A stretch of 64,000 bases of DNA. Source: Diphasiastrum complanatum (taxonomy: Eukaryota; Streptophyta; Lycopodiopsida; Lycopodiales; Lycopodiaceae). The translations under genes and the position numbers were made by a program. This document shows, piece by piece, positions 1 through 12,800 of this stretch. Numbering within the stretch: the stretch's first letter is position 1; each line of letters opens with the position of its first letter. Under the pieces are notes generated by a model. That model did not search any database. It saw nothing but the letters and a program-made list of their open reading frames with translations, and had not been told where the DNA came from. The stretch lies in the NCBI GenBank assembly GCA_029204225.1, contig CM055102.1, positions 16,246,229-16,310,228 of the forward strand, read 5' to 3'.

Positions 1-670
1 AAAATATCGTGAAGATTTTTGTCGTTCTTATAACCTTAATTGTTACCCAAATCTATTATTTTCGTGTGTTGCATGGAAATTTTGTAAAGTTCCTAAAAGA
101 TCCAGGTTTATTGTAGCTATAGAATCTATATTTATAGTAGGGTCCGGGCCGGAATGCCCACATCTGCGTCCGACATCCGGACCCGGACGCGTCCGACCCC
201 CGGACGCAGGGTCGGACGCGTCCAATTTTTTTTAATAAATTTTTTAACACAAAAACAAAGAAAAATTTAAAATTTTTAGCACAAAAACAACAACAAAAAA
301 AAAACGGACGCGGACGCACCCCTGGCGTGTCCGCGGCCCCATCCGCTTCCTTAGATTCATACAAAGACTAGTTGCTTGTGGTACTTGTCCCATCTTATTG
401 CATACGTTAATCCATGTTAGAAGATACAGTGATGACTTATTTGTTCCTCATCTTCCTGATTTTGGTAGTTTTCTATATAAAGACCCTAATGTTTTTGTTG
501 GAGGAATCTATCCTAAAGACTTATGTGAACTTAATTGTACAACTAGTGATGATAAGTGCAATTTTTTAGACCTTTTTATAAGCCAGGCTAGGTCAGGTTT
601 GTTGATATTTTTGATAAAAGGTTGCGGCCAAAATGCAGTAACTTCAACATAAATTGTATGCATCAAAAAT
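1..670 (+). mobile_element. Penelope-like retroelement reverse transcriptase relic
   Basis: Two coding stretches flank a GC-rich insert. The left one (1-150, open from the window edge) carries KVPKRSRFIVA, like the K-x-R-F-I motif upstream of the catalytic site in Penelope-like RTs. The right one (about 362-620) has RRYSDDLFVP, which fits the RT YxDD box, then IYPKDLCEL and FLDLFISQ. A +1 shift near 595 then gives VDIFDKR and a following FNI, the order typical of the C-terminal part of this RT group. The region between the two motifs is far shorter than in a complete RT, so there is a deletion as well as the insert. No GIY-YIG endonuclease is visible. This is motif recognition only; another RT class is possible. 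Confidence 0.5.
139..355. repeat. GC-rich hairpin island with A/T core
   Basis: A CG-dense block (about 139-222), an A/T-rich spacer and a second CG-dense block (about 305-350) stand out from the AT-rich surroundings. The palindrome GGACGCGTCC occurs twice. CGTCCGACCC and GGGTCGGACG form a perfect 10-base stem around a 9-base loop. It interrupts the Penelope-like frame, so it is probably an insertion, but I could not define terminal repeats or a target duplication. Confidence 0.5.
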
Positions 671-3600
671 TTTCAAAAATTTTAGACTATTAAATATGGA
701 GTGATCACTTCTTAGTTCTACAAGTTTTCTCTTCTTTGTGTTGGTAGAGATGCTTTTGTAGACTAATCAAGCTTTTGGTTTTTTTTCTTTTTGTTACGCT
801 TTAAATTAATAATGGAATTCAAAAAAAAAGGGTAGCCAATGAGCTCTCTTTTAATCAAGCAAAAATAAAAACCTAAAAACGTTTCGTCATTTTTTTTTCG
901 GACAAAGTCCATTCTTTTCCATTACAAACACATTTCAAAAAGGCATTTGAAAAGGTCCACGGAATAGTGAATGTATGGAAGTTTGTTTGCATAGGAGGAA
1001 AACAAGTAACTTGGCCTGTGGAATCTATCCAAAGTGCTCCCCACATCCACTTCACAATGTTACAATTTTCATAACATCTTTTTTTCAAAACAAAGTAGTA
1101 ATCGTGGATTGGTTCACTCTTTCAAAATATATCTCCATAGATTATTTGTAAGTGCATTCGCTAAAGGAATTTGTTACTTGAATAATAACACACCCGAAGA
1201 AGGGACACTAGCTATTCTTATTGATGTTATGAACTCGACTGTACATTTAACATCACGTTAAGCACAATAAACCATAAAAGATGAACCAAATAGCAACATC
1301 TAACAAAGAATACTAAAAGAACATAAAATATGGTCTACAATTGATCCTACAATAAGTATATTACACAGCACTCTAATAATTCAGATCATAAGTGTCTTGT
1401 TGAATGCATGTGCTTCCTATTTACATTATTGAAAATAGGGATTTTCTAGGCAATGTTTTTCTCGAAAATTAAGGCCCCCTATGCCATAAATAGTGCATCC
1501 TACAAAAGGTCTCAAATATTCCATGAACAAAGATGTTATTGTTCTACGAGTCAAATATTGTTAATCAATCTTTAAAAGTATTATTAGAAAACCTTAAATG
1601 TATCTTTGTTCACAACACTCACCTATTGGCTCCCAATGTGGCTATAAGAAGAAAAGCATGCGCGCAATGAAATGTTTGTTGATGTAATTGAAGTGAGAGC
1701 CAAACCACAAAATTTCCATACGTTGTTGGGGAATGTTGCTAATGTATATAAATTGCAAAAAAAACAGGTGTGTATGTTGAATAAGTAGCTGCACTAAAAG
1801 GTACTATTGAATAATAACTTTTAGCTCTATCAAGCTATATGGATGGCCCATATCTAAACTCAAAAATCCCATCCTAACAAATCTTTCACAAAATACCTTG
1901 ACACATTAGAATTGTGATGAATAGTTTACTCCACCATGACCATCGGTGTTCTATCCTCGTCGTTGAAGAATTTATACTTTTAAATAGTGGAGGAAATTCA
2001 AGTACAACATTTTTGGCTCATCCTCCTAGGTTCTAGTCTCTGTGATCCCATGGGTTGATAATTGCAAAGGCACTTCACATACTTTTTGTACTTTTTAAAT
2101 TGTGGAGTACTTTAGTTATGAAATTGTTGGATGTATTACTTCACAGAGTTTTTTTTTTTACAGAGCTCAATTGGTTGTTCATTGCTTACTCAAGGTTTCC
2201 ATATCATTACATGAATCATCAATTTATTTCTTTCTAGAATGGGAACATTATCTTTACATGTGGTATTGGTAGTGGATGACAAAGAATGAAGTAGCTTATT
2301 CAACAAAAACTATGCAGACTTGCGTCACAACCAAGTGATCTTCTTCTTTATGAATGTTGCCAACAACACTAATTTTAAATATATTTGCTGCATGAATAAG
2401 AAAATGTGAGAGAAGCAAACAAACTTAATCACAAAATTTAGTTAAAGCATTACAACAATGATATACTTCTCAAGATGGTTGTGAATATATGCGAAAGAAA
2501 TCCCAAGAAAATGATAGTAGGAGCATTTAGATGAAACAATATTGCATGCAAAGAGTCCAAAGATAGAAAATATATACTAATTGACTATTCACAATGTGAA
2601 AGGATCTAGTACCATTGACATATGGATGATTACACAAACTACCCAAAAAAAAACTTCTTCTAGCTCACATTTGGCATATGAGTGGAAGTTGTTCCTTTTT
2701 TTCTTTGACTTCAATTTTACATGAATAGATAACAAACCTAACCAATTTCATGTAATAGCCAATATACAATGTACTTTGCTTTTAGCTTGAGAATATGCAA
2801 AAAGATGCCCATGTAAATTTTTTGGTCATGTTTTCTAGCTACTTCCATTGTGAAAATTAAAGCAACAAAAGATGGAAGCAATATGATACTATGAGGGTTA
2901 CTTATTGAAAGCAAATTGCTACATTTATTCTCTATAATATTATTGTATATTAAGACACGTGAATTTGTGCAAAACCAAAGATCAGTTGGCTATATAATAT
3001 GTGATTTGATGAACAACTTAAATGTCAGATAATAGCAACTATGAGTGGACAATAATATGCTCTAATATTCATAGTGAATACACGCTATTGCATCAAACTA
3101 CAATCATGTTTTGCTATGAGCAAGCACAATCCTTGAAAAAGTAGACCATGTAATTTGAACACTTAAGCAAAATGAATTATGATCAAACCTCATGATGGAA
3201 ACAAAGGTATTAGCAGAAGCCATATTCCCACATCTCGTTGGGAGTCAACATTGATGGTGAACATGCATACAACACATAAAGCATCAACAAGAATCATATC
3301 TACTACATATCACTGAAGTCTACACCCTATAATAAACACAGTGTGCTGTAAATAGAAATACATGCAATTAACAAATAGAACTATAAGGAGCTTCTAAATG
3401 TAGATGTGCCCAAGCAAGCTTCCCAACATAGATTTGGCACACATAAATTTTAGGTTTTCTTGAAAAATACTAAGAAGTAACATTTCTCAATTGGTCATTG
3501 CAAAATATACATTGCCCTAAATTTTGAGGCGTGTAATATGGCACTAGTTTAAAATAGGACCTTATGGAATCCAAAGATGGATCTTACAAATATAATTTGC

Positions 3601-4661
3601 AAACATTTTTGTAACTACCAACTTACTAAGGTACATATGGTGTCTCATAACAAGGGAGAACCTTTTCCTACATTGATATTGAAAATTCTAAAATGGTTCA
3701 AGGCCATTGAGGTGAGTTTGGTGAGAGGGAATATTTGCCACATTGACACACACTTGAGTCCCACCAATGTAGTGGTGACATCTTGGAGCCATGTGCTTAG
3801 AGCTCAGACTTAGCCTATTAATCGATGAATGAAAAAAAATCTCCCAATTTAGAATTTCTTTTCGCCCAACTCAAATTGATACAGAAATAACACAATTACC
3901 TTTAAGAAAGTTATAAATATAGCTTTACCGATGCAACAAAGATAAAAACAAGGTGATATGAAAAATCACAATAAGCTTGACGTGTGGGCTTAATGTACAC
4001 TCAAATAATTGAAAAATGAAAAACCAATGATTGCAATGTAAAAGAATAAAACATAAAATTCTATTTTAATGCTCAAAGTCACCTAAGATCTACAGCTCAA
4101 CATTTTTCAAATCACCACAATAGCTTAATGCTATAATGACAAAGCTTTCAAACATAATAATTCATAACAAGGTGATGGATATATGAGAGGTTTTGCCTAT
4201 GCATGTCATTAAAATCATCGAAAATTAAAATAACACCAAAGATTGCATATTAGAAGAATTTAAAAAAAATCAAAAAAATTATTTAATGCTCAAACTCACG
4301 TAAGAGTGACACCTCATATGTAAGCGGTGGCAAAGATAATTAAAAACTTAAAGAAATAAAGACCACAAGCATGTCAATCTTTTCCATAACCACAAACGTC
4401 CATGAGTGCTAGGCAAGGCACACACACAACCAGCACAATTGTAGTTATGACACCATTTTCACCCCTCACAATGGTAAAATTTCTCATTTATTTGGGGCTT
4501 CTTTTTTCTCTCTCTTTCTCATTATGGTCCCAAGCCCCATATTGATCATTTAATGTTTGCACTCATAATGGTCTTGATGGATACTTACATCCAAGTAGCA
4601 ATGCAATCAATTTTACAAACTCAACAACAAATAAATGTCGTCTACTAGACCACCAATGTTT

Positions 4662-4664
<3 letters not shown>
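671..4664. other. AT-rich stretch without a recognisable gene
   Basis: Both strands are dense in stops. The longest open frame in its second half (3577-3813, +) gives a 78-residue product resembling nothing I recognise. It has no splice-like partner nearby. I see no LTR, inverted repeat or RNA gene. Confidence 0.5.

Positions 4665-4729
<65 letters not shown>
4665..4729. repeat. (AC)n microsatellite
   Basis: About 32 uninterrupted AC units. An open frame through it is only a product of the repeat. Confidence 0.97.
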
Positions 4730-4730
<1 letters not shown>

Positions 4731-6593
4731 TCATACATTTTGGGTGATCTTTTGATCTGTAGTAGAACACTGAAAGTGCACGTGAAGCATCTTCATAGTC
4801 TTAAGGATAAAATCTTGCTTATGTTAAGTAAGCATGTGAAAACTCATCAATGTACAAAAGGATGAGAGTACATGGAGTTAGAATGCCAAATTGCAAAAAG
4901 TAGTTACTCTAATATGCTTAAGAAAACACAAGACCAAAATAATCACTTGACATCTACTGCATGATGTACGTCTCTAGCTACAATATTATCACTTATGGCT
5001 AATGCATGAAGCTATGAAGCAGCTGTTCTTGCAACTTGAGAGTGTGTTGCAGAACTGAAAGTGTCTGGTTATAAGATCATCTCGGAAGAAGTCAAAATAG
5101 ACAAGGAAAACGTAAAGACTGTAGTAGAGGCAACTCCTCAATTCCTTTATAGAGCAGTTACATTTGAGATATCTCTAGAGAGTCTTTGTCAATCAACACC
5201 TAACAGATCTTGCTCAACTTCTTTTCTTTGTTTCTGCCAAGCTTTTTCTTCCCGTTGAGTCCTTCATGTTTGGGTGTTCTGAGGCACGATACTGAACGTG
5301 GCATCAGTTGCTCAATGCCAACTTATGGAAGCTCAACATGGAGATAGATGCTCTTGCCCGAGTGTGATTTGTGAGAGATTATGTCAATAAGAAATACATA
5401 GCAACTTGAAAGTTCTTCCCACTGGGAACTGTATATAGAAATATATAACCATTAGATATCCAACTGATCCAAAGCAAACTTTTTTTTGATTTCGAACCAT
5501 ACATAGCCTTTGATGAATACATGTAGTTGCAAAAATAGATAAGTTAGGAGGTGGTGAGTTCACACTGAGCTCAGTGGAGACTTTTGGATTAAAATGATTC
5601 ATATATGAGGCAGACTCTACTATATTACAATGAAAAGGAGTATAAAGAGAAGCAAGAGAAAAAGTGTGAAGAAGAAAAAGGAAAAGAAAAAGACAGAAAG
5701 AGAAAGAGGACGAAGAGTGGCTGCGATCGTGCATACAAAGCCAATGCGATGGTGAAAGCTCGTACGCTACTAAGGGCTAAGTTGCCATTGCATCTCGTGC
5801 CTCGTCCCTCGCCTGCGACTCCTCACTCTCACCGCCTCGCTGTCCATGTGCGGCCCTTCATTCCTTAATAGATCCTTCATTATCACCACAATGTTTTATA
5901 TGCTAGTCATTTAACGTAAATTATCCAGTAGCGGTAATGCTTTGCATAGCCTCTGCCCTCGAGAGTTATAGCATTAAGCTGAAATTCTAGGAGCATATGC
6001 TGCTGCCCTTGTTTTTGGTATAATTTTACTCCTAAGTGCTCTGGGAAAGACTGCTGCACTTTTGTATACACTCCAGTGGGGAATAATCAGCAACAATTTT
6101 AGTATCAAGAAACTTTCACCTTTATAGGATGTACATACATTCAATCTATACGTTTTGCAAATACCTTGAAGCACTATTCTCTGCCACTATCGCTTTCCAG
6201 TTGAGAGTAATTGAAATGCATTGACTATAGCTGATATTATAAGAACACTTTGATCTCAGGGTTGAGGGTTTAAGTTTTAGGGTTTAGAGTCACACACGAC
6301 ATTTTATATTAGCAATTTTAGCCAAACAGAAATGATCATTTGGTTAAAAGAATAGGAAAATCATTGTTCATGTGGTTAGTGTCAATTGATCAAGTAATAA
6401 AATTTGAACAGATTGAGTTCCTGCACATAACGTCTAATTTGCGTAGGTATTTAGATAATTTATTGCATATTTCCTGTATTCAAAAGAGAACCTCTACTAC
6501 CAGGGTAAAGAATCTAGAGGTAAAGAGCCAAGTCCAGATGCGGACAAAAGGATAGAATCATGAGGTCTTCCATGATATTACGTTCAATAATTT
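4730..6593. other. Unassigned region upstream of the first recognised WD40 exon
   Basis: An open frame at 5052-5258 (+) after a TGTTGCAG acceptor-like site looks mildly coding but matches no family I know. A purine-rich stretch lies at 5630-5715 and a C/T-rich, locally GC-richer stretch at 5780-5870. Together they resemble a 5' UTR or promoter area, and 5750-5866 has a 39-codon frame starting with ATG. The missing first exon of the WD40 gene may lie here, but no ATG exon with a matching phase-0 donor could be picked. Confidence 0.35.
6277..6285. promoter_or_regulatory. Telo-box-like motif (TTAGGGTTT)
   Basis: The reverse complement of the plant telo-box AAACCCTAA, about 540 bases before the first recognised WD40 exon. 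Telo-boxes are common in 5' regions of plant housekeeping genes. A 9-mer is weak evidence and position is the only support. Confidence 0.25.
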
Positions 6594-6793
6594 ATTGGCT
6601 ACTTCAGAGGAAAGCATCTTAAGACTAGCTCGAGAAAGTAAGGTGTGAAAAAAGTTTAAACTAATCTATCTGAACTCCTATGAAATTAGGCTCATTGGCT
6701 ACTTCAGAGGAAAGCATCTTAAGACTAGCTCGAGAAAGTAAGGTGTGAAAAAAGTTTAAATTAATCTATCTGAACTCCTATGAAATTAGGCTC
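6594..6793. repeat. Near-perfect 100-bp tandem duplication
   Basis: Two directly adjacent 100-base units (6594-6693, 6694-6793) differ by a single C/T change that I can see. The second ends 34 bases before a splice acceptor of the WD40 gene. The near identity implies a recent duplication. Confidence 0.95.
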
Positions 6794-6827
6794 TTCGTTA
6801 CGTTTGATATTCTCTTTCATGCCCTAG

Positions 6828-6893
6828 GTTGCTGACAAAGACAATGCGTGCAACCTTTATCTTGCGTCCGGCTCTCGTGTGTATCACCTACAG
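6828..6893 (+). CDS. WD40 gene, exon a (first recognised)
   Basis: Acceptor CCCTAG, donor GTATGT, 22 codons, phase 0 at both ends. It contains [13 protein letters not shown], the start of a propeller strand set. At least one upstream exon must supply the ATG. Confidence 0.75.
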
Positions 6894-9800
6894 GTATGTA
6901 TGAGAAACACAGTTTGGCAGGGGTCAGATTCTCTTTAGAAGGAAATTTAAAAGTCTTCCACTTTTTCAACTTCTAGAAATCAGGATCTATCCTCAATTGT
7001 GCATTTTAGAGTATATCAGTCTCTGTTTTTTAATTAGCACTTTATTTTAAGACCATTCTAGGACTCACGTTGCAAGCCTTATACACATGTTGCATGCTTA
7101 TGTGGAGTCAAAGTACCACCAGCTGTTGTGTGCTGATATCACTTCATAAGTTAGACATAGAATATGCCAATGGTAGGAATGACTTGCCTTTTGAAATGGA
7201 GAAAGTCACTAGCTAAAAGGGAATGCATTAGCTAGAAATACTGTAAAATGTACCTAAAGAACTACACATGAACTGATCAAATGAATAACATTATGACAAA
7301 GCTGAAGGAAGCATAGCTAACAATGGTCTAACTAAGACTAAAACTCTTGCTCTCAATCATTCATCTAACTAACACGGAGCTTTCCTGCCTACTTGTAGCT
7401 TATTATAAGCTCCAGCTAAGAGCCAATAGGATCTAGCAAGCCTATCCAAATGCCAAATACAAATATGGAATTGTAATCTAATACTAGAGAGATCCCAAAG
7501 GCCAAACCATGTGACTTGTTGACAAGTTTATGCCCATGGCTGGATGTACTATCCATAAAGCTATAACTCCCCATCATCTTAAAATATACTGTCCTTAGTA
7601 TTAGACTATAGAAAGTGATGCCAAAAAAAAAAAATCCAGAAAACTGCATACTTGAAAAGATGCCATTGCAAAGTCTTTGCCATAGAAGGTACAAAAAACT
7701 AGGAACGAAGTACCATTGTTTGTATATATTGTAGAAGCTTCAAAAATATCATGTTATAGTAGCCAAAATTAGATGATTGAGTCTTGAGATGGAAAATATC
7801 AATAAAAAAACTGAAAGGGTTAGACTGGACACGAACAAGGTTCCTGGAATTACCACCTGCGCCCAAGTGTAGAACATGTAGAGCTCGTCCAACACCTGCT
7901 GGATGATCACCAAGGAGACCAGGATGTTCCCCACACACAATCACATGGGAGACAGTTCCAACAACATTTCTTCTGAAGTCCATGCACCCGATCCTCTCTC
8001 TTTACCTAAATGTCTCCTTCCAAGCTCCCCGGAATGCGCATTATCTTTGGAAAAGTGCCCAAGTTTTGATGGTAGCTATACAAGGTCTGAGATAAATGTT
8101 GAAGAAAGTCAGGGATGAATTTCGTTAGGTGAAAATCTCTTTGATTTTTATTTGCTTGGAGGTATGAATTTGTACTACAAGCAACCCGTGCACTTCATGT
8201 GGTGCCTAGAAGTAATGTGTCAAGGCCTGCTAACTGAAACTCATCAATTCGCACTTTCAGAAAGGTAAGACATGTGCATATTGTGCAGATACAAAATATG
8301 GTTCATAAGGGTTGTGAAAGGAGTTACTTAGTAAACTTCTCAAATGTAGTAAAGTCATCTGAAAATAAACCTGCAACAATCAAAAAAGGTGAAGGACTGA
8401 ACTTCCACATCTACTTTGCATAACATAGAGAGCATAGGTGTAGAAAGAGCTACTCTATCCTGCATGCACAATAATCTCCAATCCAAAGATCTGTATGGAG
8501 CTTGGTTAACATAGACAACATACAAAGGTCAAAGTGCAAACATAATTGAAAGATCTGTCCACAACACTAAGGCTTGAGTACAAATTCAAGCACGGGGATC
8601 CCATTTTTGAAACTGTCTTCTCCTTGATTCAGGATCTGCAAGAATGAACACTATCAAAGTGAATTGTAAACAATGCAAGCCTGTGCTTTGATTCCATGTA
8701 ACAATCTGACCACGGATTATCAAGAAAATATCATAAGTTGTTTTTTCAAACAATATAATGAAATAGGATGCAATCCTTCAATTGCCTCTAACCATGGATG
8801 CATGCAAGTTGTACCTCAATATTTGACACATGCAAGGCCATTAAAGACACATGCACAACCAGCAGGTGCAGCCTGCATTACTGCATGCATCATCCTTTTC
8901 GGCTATAATAATCTGGTGTGGAAGATATGGCTTAACCCCTATCATTCGTGAAAGCATGATAACCTATAGTCCAGATATATTTGCCCACTTTGTAGAGGTG
9001 AGCTCTGTGCACCAAGTCTCCATCGCATAGATAGTTGTAGGGGTAACCATGGCATCAAACAAGCGACACTTACTAGGAGCATCATGTATATAACGCTTGA
9101 AACAAACCCGCTCTAGATGACCTAGGGAAGTGTGCCCCTTTCCAAGCTTGGCTATGCTTTGTGTCTCATGCCAAAGATAGGTCCTATGAAATGTACTCCC
9201 TTCCCAAATAGGTGTAGGATGAAACCACTTTGAGGGGTTGGCCCTCCCACAACAACTCTTGTCTTGACATAAAAGCCACGGAGGTATTAAAAACCATAAC
9301 CTCGGTCTTTTTGTTGTTCACTGTCAATCCCCATCGTGTACAAAAGGCATGAAGTGTGTGCAAGTGCTATTGTAACCTGTTTATCTGGTGCAAAAAGCAT
9401 GTAGATTGTCCAAATGTCTTTGGAGCCCCTCTCTGGTCGGTGATAATAGAGCTACATCATTGGCATATAACAATATGGAAATCAATATATCTCCAAGGCT
9501 ACAATCTAGATCTTTGCCATGACCAATAAGATCCTCAAGATTATCAATGCATAACCCAAATAGAATAGGTGAAAAGGAACTACAGTATTTCACCCCAATG
9601 GCACTCAACATTGGATTTGAAATGCTCAACTCGCTCCTAAAAGAATCCCAAACTCTCTCATATAAAGCCATCACCACCAATACTATAGCAGCTAGCTATA
9701 GAAAAGCCTAAGTCTCGCAACCTTTGAATGAGCAAGGGTTGTGTCGAAGGCTTTCTTGCAATCCACAAAACAACAATAAACTCTCTCTCATCTATGCTTG

Positions 9801-12800
9801 GCCTGCCTAATGATGGAACGAAGTGTGATGATGTGATTAGTAGTGGAGTAGTAGGCTTTGGAACTTGCCTGACCCATCAAATATGTATCCACTGCAGACT
9901 GAAGGATGGTACCATAGAGTTTGACGGTGATATGCTTTTTTGTTCTCCGTGCACGATCCATCCCTTTACTATGATGACCTAGTGTGGTGTCCAAGAAATA
10001 ATTAGCCTCTTGTATGGCATCGTGGGTAGCGGGAATACCTCTCACTCATACATTGTGTGCTTTTAGTTCTCTCAATTTTGTTCAGAACGTTAGCAATTTG
10101 CATGCATTGAGGTTTTGCAACTTCTAATTTAAAAAATATAGTTGAATAGGAATAGTTACAATTTGAAATAGGTCTACCCTCTTCGATGAGAAATAGTCAA
10201 CCTTCACCAATTGTTCAATGAAGTCACGAATAATAAGGTCTAAAAGTGAACATATGTGAAATTCTATGAACTGATACACTCTTGGCTATTGTTTATGAAG
10301 ATCTTTTTGCATATTGCTCAATGACTATGTATATCATGCTCTCTAAATTTCAAATAACCTTTAGAAAACCGTGACACTCGAAACTGAAAAGCCCTAGATT
10401 AAAATGATAGTGGTCTGATTACTTGTAGGTACCTCTATTGGATGCAATAGTGAAAGGAAAGGAGAATTTGTTGATACCGTCAGATGTACAGGTAAAACTG
10501 TTTGAAATACTATCATATTTGATATGCCTTCACTTTGGTTGATTAGTCAATTTATTTTTTGTGCGAAGGGTGTTGATGATGTTGTTGTTGATGTTGCTAG
10601 ATAGTGGAGGCTAGCTTGTTGGACCATTGTCCACATCGAGCTGAAGTTCAATCAGTTTGTGTTTCTGCATCTCCATGTCAGTGATGGTTTTTGCCTTGTT
10701 CTTGCATTCCTTCACTTATCAAGCTTAATCAACTTCTCCTTTGCCAAGTTTCCCATTTGAGGGTTTTGCGTTTGTTGTGCTTAGATGGTGGTGTTCTACT
10801 AGCCTCTACAGACTCTTTTGGACGTCTTGTTGTTGTGAACCTATATTCAAGTACAAAAGGTGAGTAGGTTTTAAGACTCTAACTATTGTTATGTGCCCTT
10901 GTACCACATACTTTGGAATATTATTGTTACGAAAAAATGTTAGACTTGCTTTCAAGTATCTGAATAGTTCTATTTAGCTAACTTTTTGTTATTCATTAGG
11001 ACTACTGAGGATGACCACAAATGACATTTGATACACTATCTGAGACAATGCATCAACTGTTGGAATGTAAATGGAGTTGCTTACATTACCATAGGTTACT
11101 TTGACCCAAAAGGTCGAGAGTTGTGTAACCATGGTCATTTATTATATGAGGCCTACTAAACTTAGAGTTAGCTAAGTTAGTATGAAATTAACTTTGTAGG
11201 GACTCATGGGTCCACTAGGCCTAATTGTGAGATTAAGTACCCTAACTTGACATATTGGAGGTACCTTATTCTTTCTATGTAACTTATAGAAAATTGGATA
11301 GTCAATAGTCAAGGAGTTGGACAGCCAATAGTCAAGTAGTTGGATAGCCAATAGTCATGAAGTTAGATATAGTCATCTTGGACTATATATATGTGTGCAT
11401 CCCGTTTGTATGAGACACTTTTGTAAGCAATACTGACTATTCTCCTTGGCTGTCCACGAGTTTCTACAAGAGGATTTCTAGCCATCTCTCTCTTTCTTTT
11501 GAGAATGCTTTGTGTGATTGAATTGTTAAGATCCTGGATCCTTAGGCTTCTATTTCCTACATGGTATCAGAGCCTTTAGGTGATCATATTGCTTGTAGGA
11601 GGGCGCCCAATAGGAAGCTATCTTCTTCCCCTTTTGGTTGCAGAAAATCATCAAGCTGCTGATTTTTGCAGGAGAAGAATCTGTTCATCTTCTTATAGCT
11701 TTTTTGCAGGAAATTGCAGGGCACCTTCACCTATTTAAGAGCTAGCAGTAGGGCGCCCATGCTCAAACCAACTGCATGTGATCTTGACTCAATTACATGC
11801 TGAAAATTTCAAATTTACTTCTTAAATGAAGATACATGTGTTTTGGACACATTTCTTGCTAAAATTTCCCTGTTGGTGAGCTTGGAGTAGGGCGCTACCA
11901 TCAGCTCTATATGCACATAGTGTGCACTCTTTTTAGCCACAAATTTCTGGTTTTGGTTTTGACTTCATTCGAAGTCTACCTATTTGTGAGCATTCTGTTT
12001 TTTGTGCAGAGATCAGCCACCTATTTCATTATTTGTTGAGCAAATTGCATGTGGAGTATTGCAATCTATTGTGCTCATAATTTCAGCTTTGAGGTTGCTG
12101 CCCTTTGAGTAGATTTTGTCTTGGAAAGTCTATTTCCTATCTACTACAAGCTGATTTTTCTGTTATGGCTAAAGAATCGGAGTCTATTGGTTCTTTATTT
12201 AATGAAGATAGGCTGGATGGCACAGACTATTCCGTGTGGTGCTACATGATAAAGAACCTTCTAATTGCTAAAGGTTTGTGGGAAGTAGTTAATGGTGACG
12301 AAGAAAGGCCGCCTACCTTGGCACCTATTACACCATCTAGAACAACTACTACTTCAACTACGGAGGTGTCTTCCGATGAGCAAAAGAAGTGGGATCGACG
12401 AGATGCACAAGGACATTTCGTCATTGCATTATCAGTGAAGAGATCTATCCTTCCACATATTAGATCATGCAAGACTTCCAAAAGTGCTTGGGAGACTCTT
12501 GCAAAGATGTTTCAAGTAAAGAATGCGGCAAAAGTGGTATATCTTCGAAATCAACTTTCTATCTTGAAGATGCAAGAAGGTGATTTGCTTACAAACCACT
12601 TGACGAAGATCAAGGATGTTCGAGAGGAGCTTCTTAGTATTGATGAGGTGATTGAGAACTCACAATTTGTATCTATTACTCTCAACTCTCTTCCTAATTC
12701 TTACCTTCCATTTGTATCATCATTGAGCATTTCTCTTAGGGGACAACAAATCTCCTTCGACGAACTTGTTGGCTTACTTCTTCGAGAAGAGCAAACAAGG

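Noticed and set aside
4635-4865. 76-codon frame with a poly-Thr/His run
   Set aside because: It is a translation of the AC microsatellite.
5052-5258. Open frame after an acceptor-like site as the first WD40 exon
   Set aside because: No ATG, ends in a stop, and no donor with the right phase before it.
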